Part shown: piece by piece, positions 6,642 to 10,786 of the stretch
Layout: every line of letters begins with the position of its first letter
Numbering within the stretch: position 1 is the first letter of the stretch
NCBI GenBank assembly: GCA_964459845.1
Contig: CAYWOC010000050.1
Span: 1 to 10,786 of the forward strand
DNA length: 10,786 bases
Reading direction: 5' to 3'
Source: CALZFJ01 sp964459845
GTDB taxonomy: Bacteria > Bacteroidota > Bacteroidia > Bacteroidales > Muribaculaceae
Notes under the pieces: generated by a model
Database searches by the model: none
What the model was told of the DNA's origin: nothing
What the model saw: only the letters and a program-made list of their open reading frames with translations
Program-made: the position numbers and the translations under genes

Positions 6642-7645
6642 AAAATAAAGTGATTATTATAGCAGAGGCTGGAGTGAACCACAATGGCAAATATGACCTT
6701 GCTGTGAAGATGATTCATGAGGCTAAGCGTGCTGGAGCCGATTATGTGAAATTTCAGACAGCAGTGCCTGAGCTCGTAATTTCAACCATAGCTCCAAAGG
6801 CTGAATACCAGAAAGAGACCACTGGCAACGATGAAAGCCAGCTCGAAATGTGCCGCGCGATACACTTGCCGCTCAGCGACTATGCAAAGCTGAAGAAGAT
6901 TTGCGATGAGGTGGGAATAGGCTTTATGAGCACACCTTTCGACCTCGTGTCAATCGACACGCTTGAGCCGCTCGGCATGGACTATTACAAAATACCATCA
7001 GGAGAAATCACCAACCTTCCTTATCTGCGGAAAATAGCATCTAAAGGCCGCAAGGTGATAATGTCCACAGGCATGAGCGAGATGAACGAGATAGCCGATG
7101 CCCTGAAGGTGCTTGAAGATGGCGGGCTGAAGCGCGACGACATTACGCTGCTACACTGCAACACCGAGTATCCTACACCATTCTGCGATGTGAATCTCAT
7201 GGCTATGAAGACTATAGCTGGCACTTTCGGTGTGAAAGTGGGATACAGCGACCATACGCGTGGCATAGAAGTGCCAATAGCGGCTGTGGCAATGGGGGCG
7301 GAGGTCATTGAAAAGCATTTCACCCTCGACCGCAATATGGAGGGACCCGACCACAAGGCTTCACTTGAACCCGACCAACTGAAAGCTATGGTTGATGCTA
7401 TCCGCAATGTGGAACAGGCAATAGGCAGTGCCGAGAAACACGCCACTGCAAGCGAAACGCCAAATAAGGTGGTTGCGCGCAAGAGTATTGTCGCTGCCCG
7501 CGACATTGCTGAGGGAGAAACTCTCACCGAAGAAAACATCACTGTGAAACGTCCAGGCAATGGCATCTCGCCTATGCTGTGGGACAGCGTAATCGGGACT
7601 AAGGCGAAACGCGCGTTCAGATACGACGAACTTATAGAGATGTGA
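6638..7645 (+). CDS. neuB: Nonulosonic acid synthase (NeuB/LegI family)
   Basis: A 335-residue sialic/legionaminic acid synthase, which condenses phosphoenolpyruvate with a free N-acetylmannosamine-type sugar to form the nine-carbon acid. The TIM-barrel begins with AEAGVNHNG (9-17). The two metal-binding histidines are visible, H206 in GYSDHTRG and H227 in EKHFTLDR; they are 21 residues apart, as are H215 and H236 of the Neisseria enzyme. ASLEPDQL (241-248) is another family signature. The C-terminal SAF (antifreeze-like) domain runs from about 280 to 335, and R305 in RPGNGISP is the likely arginine that reaches the partner subunit's substrate. The length is normal and all key residues are present. 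The ATG overlaps the ATP-grasp stop by four bases. LegB upstream favours a legionaminate-type substrate, but sequence alone does not separate LegI from NeuB. Confidence 0.93.
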   Translation: MKNKVIIIAEAGVNHNGKYDLAVKMIHEAKRAGADYVKFQTAVPELVISTIAPKAEYQKETTGNDESQLEMCRAIHLPLSDYAKLKKICDEVGIGFMSTPFDLVSIDTLEPLGMDYYKIPSGEITNLPYLRKIASKGRKVIMSTGMSEMNEIADALKVLEDGGLKRDDITLLHCNTEYPTPFCDVNLMAMKTIAGTFGVKVGYSDHTRGIEVPIAAVAMGAEVIEKHFTLDRNMEGPDHKASLEPDQLKAMVDAIRNVEQAIGSAEKHATASETPNKVVARKSIVAARDIAEGETLTEENITVKRPGNGISPMLWDSVIGTKAKRAFRYDELIEM

Positions 7646-7672
7646 CGCTCGAAACAGATTTTTTCAACTTTG
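7641..7672 (+). promoter_or_regulatory. Possible weak internal promoter before neuC
   Basis: TGTG at 7641-7644 and CAACTTTG at 7665-7672 are each one mismatch from the -33 and -7 consensus, with the preferred 20-base spacing. They lie in the only sizeable gap of the operon (7646-7685). The site could give extra neuC transcript, or may be chance. Confidence 0.3.
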
Positions 7673-7685
7673 CAGGTGTGATATA

Positions 7686-8843
7686 ATGCGAAAAATATGT
7701 ATTGTGACAGGCACTCGTGCCGACTGGGGGCTTTTGAGCGGCATAGCCAAGGCTCTTGATGCCCGTGATGATGTGGAGCTACAGATTATTGCCACGAATA
7801 TGCACTTGAGCGAACGCTATGGCGGCACTTACCGCGAGATAGAACGCGACGGGTTGCACATAGATTATCGTGTGCCGATGCCTGTTGATAATGATTCGGC
7901 TCATGGCACGGTGACTGCCATGAGCGAGTGTATGCGTGGAATGGCTGATGCATTTGATGCGCTGCGACCCGACTTGCTGCTCATTCTTGGCGACCGATAT
8001 GAGATGCTTGCCACGGCAAGCACAGCTCTGATATATCGCATACCCATAGCCCACATTGCGGGTGGAACTATCAGTGAGGGGGCATACGACGACAGCATCC
8101 GACACTCGATAACAAAGATGAGCCTTTTGCACCTGACTGAGACTGAGGAGTGCCGCCGCAGAGTAATCCAGCTTGGTGAAGCTCCCGACCGTGTGCTTAA
8201 TGTAGGCGCGATAGGCATCTACAATATCACACACACCGATTATATGAGCCGTGAGGAGCTTGAAGAGGAACTGCATACGTCAATTCCCGACAAGACAATA
8301 CTCATAACATTCCATCCGGCAACGCTCGACAGCGTGCCTCCGCGCGAACAATGCGAGAACTTGCTTGCCGCACTCGACCGCCACACAGAATATAAAGTGA
8401 TTTTCACTTACCCAAACAATGATACCGACGGCAAAGTGATTATCAGGCTTATCGAGGCCTATGCAAAGGCTCATCCCAACCGTGTGGCTGTGTTCCCGTC
8501 GCTCGGACAACGCCGCTACTTGTCGGTGCTGCAATATGTGAAAGCTGTGGCTGGCAACTCGTCGAGCGGAATAGTGGAAGTGCCGTCGATGAGGATTCCG
8601 ACACTCGACATAGGCATACGCCAAAAAGGCCGTCTTGCTGCCGATTCGGTGCTTCATTGCGGCGTAAGCGTGGATGAAATTAGCGAGGGGCTTGACAAAG
8701 TGCTGTCGGCAGACATGCAGACAAAGGCTCGCCTCACACACAATCCTTATGAGCAACCCGACACTCTCGGCAAGATAGTGAATGCAGTATGCTCCTATCC
8801 GCTTTCAGGCTCCACAATCAAGCCATTCTATGACTTGAAATGA
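7686..8843 (+). CDS. neuC: Hydrolysing UDP-GlcNAc 2-epimerase (NeuC/LegG family)
   Basis: A 385-residue GT-B fold enzyme that inverts C2 of a UDP-N-acetylhexosamine and hydrolyses UDP to release a free mannosamine-type sugar, the substrate of NeuB. Family motifs are GTRADWG (9-15), GDRYEML (102-108), HIAGGTISEGAYDDSIRH (123-140), TFHP (208-211), the UDP-binding GNSSSGIVEVP (290-300) and DIGIRQKGR (308-316). The length is typical. The gene lies 40 bases after neuB and is the last of the operon, followed by a strong hairpin. If the upstream dehydratase feeds this pathway, the substrate would be a UDP-2,4-diamino-6-deoxy sugar (LegG); if not, UDP-GlcNAc (NeuC). The sequence does not decide between them. 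I see no frameshift or missing key residue. Confidence 0.92.
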   Translation: MRKICIVTGTRADWGLLSGIAKALDARDDVELQIIATNMHLSERYGGTYREIERDGLHIDYRVPMPVDNDSAHGTVTAMSECMRGMADAFDALRPDLLLILGDRYEMLATASTALIYRIPIAHIAGGTISEGAYDDSIRHSITKMSLLHLTETEECRRRVIQLGEAPDRVLNVGAIGIYNITHTDYMSREELEEELHTSIPDKTILITFHPATLDSVPPREQCENLLAALDRHTEYKVIFTYPNNDTDGKVIIRLIEAYAKAHPNRVAVFPSLGQRRYLSVLQYVKAVAGNSSSGIVEVPSMRIPTLDIGIRQKGRLAADSVLHCGVSVDEISEGLDKVLSADMQTKARLTHNPYEQPDTLGKIVNAVCSYPLSGSTIKPFYDLK

Positions 8844-8863
8844 AGCCTGATATGTGATACAAC

Positions 8864-8905
8864 AAATCCCCAAGATGCGATTTTGATGCGCTGTCTTGGG
8901 GATTT
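8864..8905. terminator. Bidirectional hairpin between neuC and the secreted protein
   Basis: The arms aaatccccaaga (8864-8875) and tcttggggattt (8894-8905) are a perfect 12-bp inverted repeat around an 18-base loop, which can itself form a GCG/CGC stem. Three T residues end each arm on either strand. It lies 20 bases after the neuC stop and about 40 bases after the stop of the convergent minus-strand gene, so it probably ends both transcripts. Confidence 0.8.
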
Positions 8906-8946
8906 GACTGTCTATTGATGATTGATATTCTCAGTTAAAAGCCAAA

Positions 8947-10200
8947 CTATTTTACAACAACTTTTGCAACTTTGTTGCCAGCTTTTACGATATACATTCC
9001 TGCCGCAACCGATGTTGTAGCATTTGTGCTTACAAGTGCACCGCCAGTAGTATAGATGTCTACTGTGTCAGCACCTTCAACATTGATTTCACCGTTTCCA
9101 GCCATAATCTTAACTCCATCGGCTGCAAGGTCGCTGACACCTGATGTGCCACTCATTACGAGTGTTGCCGAACCGTCGGCAGCTACTGTGAGAGTGAAAA
9201 TGCAGTCTTTCACAGTGTCGCCGTTCTTGATGTTGATATTGTCGCCAGCGTTGCTTGGTGCTGCAAGAGCATACGGTGTGTTAAGCTCAATATCTGAGCC
9301 ATTAGAGCAGTAAGCCGTACTCCACGACATATCCTTTACAATCTTGAAATCGTCCTTAAATTCAGCCACATGGATTTCATAAACTCCATCACTCTTCTTG
9401 GTGAACAAGTTGTCTTCATACTTCCATCCGTTGAATGAGCCAACCAATGAATATACAGCTTCCTTTGCTTCTTGGCTTTCGCTTGTGACAAGCAATGTAA
9501 TCTTTTCGCCAACCTTCAATGTGAATGTGCAGCCGTTATACACCTTGGATGCGTCGGCAAGCTTGAGGTTGCCGCCTTGACCCACCTCATACTCTTTGCC
9601 AAGCTCGATAGCGGCATTTGATGAGTTCGACTTCAATCCTATGTTCCAGCTATTGTCGGCATAGATGCCAAATTCGCCAGAGAATCCATCTACCTTCAGC
9701 TCATATACGCCATTGCCCTTGTCGGTGAATTTAGGAGCATTTGCGATGTCCCAACTATTGAAAGCGCCACACAAGCACCAAGAAGTGATTGCAGAGCCTG
9801 CTGCTGTACCGGTGATGTTAAGAGTGGCTTTGCCGTCGGCAAGTTTGAATATTACAGTACAATTCTGGAAAGTGGAGATGAAATTGGAAAATACCACATT
9901 TTGAGGCTCACCACTTGCATTGCTCTTCATTGTGAAATCTTTGCCGAGTTCCACAGCCGAGCCATCTGAGCCGTATTGCTCACTCCAAGAGTGGTCGGCT
10001 ATAATCTTGAATCCGCCAGCAGTGATGGTCACTCCAGTCAATTCATACACGCCATCACCCTTGTCAGTAAATTCGGTGGATGTGTCGCTGTTCGACCAGC
10101 TATTGAATGCACCAACGAGGCTATATACAGAACCTGCGTTCACGTTAAATCCAAAAACTGCCACAATTATGGCAGCAATAAGTGTAAAAAACTTTTTCAT
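8947..10200 (-). CDS. Secreted protein with three SusE/SusF-like glycan-binding repeats and C-terminal sorting-like domain
   Basis: A 417-residue secreted protein. A signal peptide (KK then a hydrophobic run, residues 2-20, cleavage probably after VNA at 20-22) has no lipobox cysteine, unlike the lipoproteins SusE and SusF. Three tandem beta-rich repeats begin with VYSLVGAFNSW (25-35), WCLCGAFNSW (141-150) and VYSLVGSFNGW (249-259). Each continues through a DGVYEL-like strand, a SW-containing strand and a closing T/L-rich strand (ends near 131, 238 and 351). The repeats resemble the starch-binding modules of SusE/SusF or glycogen-binding CBM domains. The last 60 residues (about 358-417: IMAGNGEINVEG, VDIYTTGG, GMYIVKAGNKVAKVVVK) resemble type IX secretion sorting or DUF6383-like tails. 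I prefer the ATG at 10200; a TTG at 10206 is unlikely. It stands alone, with no susC/D or glycoside hydrolase gene beside it. The ligand is unknown. Confidence 0.85.
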   Translation of the reverse strand: MKKFFTLIAAIIVAVFGFNVNAGSVYSLVGAFNSWSNSDTSTEFTDKGDGVYELTGVTITAGGFKIIADHSWSEQYGSDGSAVELGKDFTMKSNASGEPQNVVFSNFISTFQNCTVIFKLADGKATLNITGTAAGSAITSWCLCGAFNSWDIANAPKFTDKGNGVYELKVDGFSGEFGIYADNSWNIGLKSNSSNAAIELGKEYEVGQGGNLKLADASKVYNGCTFTLKVGEKITLLVTSESQEAKEAVYSLVGSFNGWKYEDNLFTKKSDGVYEIHVAEFKDDFKIVKDMSWSTAYCSNGSDIELNTPYALAAPSNAGDNINIKNGDTVKDCIFTLTVAADGSATLVMSGTSGVSDLAADGVKIMAGNGEINVEGADTVDIYTTGGALVSTNATTSVAAGMYIVKAGNKVAKVVVK

Positions 10201-10514
10201 AAGCAAATGATTTTAAATCTTTTAGCAATTATAATAATAATATAAAAATCTTAGGCTATGTTGTTTGTGAATGCTAAGTTATATAAAATTCCCTTAAAAT
10301 GTTCACATCGTGTGAGACATTTAACCAAATTTAATACGTCGTATGACGCAGTTTGTAATAATAGGAAGAGAGAAAATATGGCAAGTGTACAGATTTTGTA
10401 TGAAGATGTAATTTCGATAATAGTATGCCATCTATTTTACATTTTATCAATATACTGATTCTCAATGTAATATACACTCGAATTAAATTTATTCCAAAAA
10501 AAGTGGCATAAAAA
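10201..10514. other. A+T-rich gap between secreted protein and tRNA
   Basis: There is no convincing gene here. Two short open frames (10258-10458 plus, 10331-10549 minus) are A+T-rich, have no family signature or promoter, and the second runs over the tRNA promoter. On the minus strand 10326-10333 reads TAAATTTG, an exact -7 box without a matching -33 element. If used, it would give the secreted protein gene a leader of about 120 bases. Confidence 0.5.
10326..10333 (-). promoter_or_regulatory. Candidate -7 box for the secreted protein gene
   Basis: The minus strand reads TAAATTTG, matching TAnnTTTG, but no TTTG or near match lies 19-21 bases upstream. It is the only exact minus-strand box I found between the gene start at 10200 and the tRNA. 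Confidence 0.25.
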
Positions 10515-10546
10515 TTTGGCAGATAAGATAAAAAGCAGTAATTTTG
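10515..10546 (+). promoter_or_regulatory. sigma-ABfr promoter for tRNA-Lys
   Basis: TTTG at 10515-10518, a 20-base spacer and TAATTTTG at 10539-10546 form a complete consensus promoter. Transcription should start near 10552, about ten bases before the mature tRNA 5' end. Confidence 0.85.
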
Positions 10547-10561
10547 CATCGCTTTTAAGGA

Positions 10562-10634
10562 GATTCGCTAGCTCAGCTGGTAGAGCACAACACTTTTAAT
10601 GTTGGGGTCTTGGGTTCGAGCCCCAAGCGGATCA
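10562..10634 (+). tRNA. tRNA-Lys (anticodon TTT)
   Basis: A complete 73-base cloverleaf. The acceptor stem is GATTCGC (10562-10568) with GCGGATC (10627-10633), seven pairs including one T-G wobble. The D stem is GCTC/GAGC, the anticodon stem CAACA/TGTTG with loop CTTTTAA (anticodon TTT), and the T stem TTGGG/CCCAA with loop TTCGAGC. The discriminator base is A (10634). The 3' CCA is not encoded, so it must be added after transcription. It is a single tRNA gene with its own promoter and terminator. Confidence 0.97.
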
Positions 10635-10637
10635 CAG

Positions 10638-10669
10638 AAAAATTGCTGGCAGAAATGTCAGCGATTTTT
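10638..10669 (+). terminator. Intrinsic terminator of tRNA-Lys
   Basis: A 14-bp hairpin with arms at 10638-10651 and 10656-10669, loop GAAA and two G-T wobbles. The 3' arm ends in five T residues, giving an A-tract/T-tract terminator that starts four bases after the tRNA. Confidence 0.8.
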
Positions 10670-10786
10670 GTATTATCAAAATATTAGAAAAACTGTTTTT
10701 ACTTAACACCTATAAAGTCACTCAGTGGCCTAATTTTGGGTCAGCGGATTTTCCCGGTGGGCGGGGAAGATGTCAAGAGTATAGTG
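10670..10786. other. Right edge, unassigned
   Basis: The first 50 bases are A+T-rich. From about 10725 the sequence turns G+C-rich, which may mark the edge of another gene or element. On the minus strand a short open frame comes in from beyond the window and ends at TAG (10730-10732); its last residues would be FPAHRENPLTQN. This is too short to identify. Confidence 0.25.

Noticed and set aside
7021..7566. 181-codon minus-strand frame over neuB
   Set aside because: Antisense shadow of neuB, which has all its active-site motifs; nothing recognisable in the translation.
8280..8756. 158-codon minus-strand frame over neuC
   Set aside because: Antisense shadow of neuC with no promoter or motif.
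8947..10200. The three repeats as a recent DNA-level tandem duplication
   Set aside because: The repeats are alike in protein pattern but clearly diverged in DNA, so they reflect an old duplication of domains.
10258..10549. Two short frames (10258-10458 plus, 10331-10549 minus) in the A+T-rich gap
   Set aside because: Low-complexity A+T-driven translations without a promoter. The minus-strand one covers the tRNA promoter.
10730..10786. C-terminus of a transposase entering from the right
   Set aside because: Only about 18 codons are visible (ending FPAHRENPLTQN) with no diagnostic motif and no terminal inverted repeat in view.
1..10786. CRISPR array or phage defence cassette
   Set aside because: No regularly spaced direct repeats and no cas, restriction or toxin-antitoxin genes. 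The 478-542 repeats are only two units and sit on a promoter.

Overview
The window looks like chromosomal DNA from a gut-type Bacteroidales bacterium (Bacteroidetes); family level, perhaps Muribaculaceae or Prevotellaceae, is only a guess. The best evidence is the promoters. Several genes are preceded by the Bacteroidetes sigma-ABfr pattern TTTG-N20-TAnnTTTG, for example at 533-564, 3034-3065 (minus strand) and 10515-10546, and Shine-Dalgarno sites are absent. The gene content agrees: a DUF4143 ATPase, a two-domain M16 protease, a secreted protein with SusE/SusF-like repeats, and a nonulosonic acid operon with a LegB-type dehydratase.

Layout from left to right. Positions 1-588 are A+T-rich and gene-free; the last part carries a tandem pair of palindromes overlapping the promoter of an AAA ATPase with a DUF4143 tail (589-1716, plus). 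Convergent to it is an lrgAB-like membrane operon (2991 to 1854, minus). A 69-codon plus-strand membrane ORF (3108-3317) looks like the two ends of an acyltransferase joined together. It overlaps the 3' end of an M16B metalloprotease gene (3304-4527, minus) tail to tail. Divergent from the protease, a four-gene plus-strand operon (4682-8843) encodes a LegB-like 4,6-dehydratase, an ATP-grasp protein, NeuB/LegI and NeuC/LegG. A bidirectional hairpin (8864-8905) closes it. A secreted three-repeat glycan-binding protein (8947-10200, minus) follows, then a 360-base A+T-rich gap and a tRNA-Lys(TTT) gene with its own promoter and terminator.

The four-gene operon is the functional core. LegB makes a 4-keto-6-deoxy nucleotide sugar, NeuC/LegG epimerises and hydrolyses a UDP-sugar to a free mannosamine-type hexosamine, and NeuB/LegI condenses that with phosphoenolpyruvate to a nine-carbon acid. 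The PLP aminotransferase (LegC), N-acetyltransferase (LegH) and CMP-sugar synthetase (LegF/NeuA) that would complete legionaminic acid synthesis are not in the window, although the operon has both a clear promoter and a clear terminator. The missing steps must be encoded elsewhere, or the product is a different sugar. The ATP-grasp ligase is the most open question: its fold is clear, its substrate is not.

I found no CRISPR array, complete insertion sequence, prophage gene or rRNA. The most interesting items are the truncated nonulosonate pathway with its ATP-grasp partner, the duplicated operator-like dyad upstream of the ATPase, and the probable internally deleted acyltransferase.
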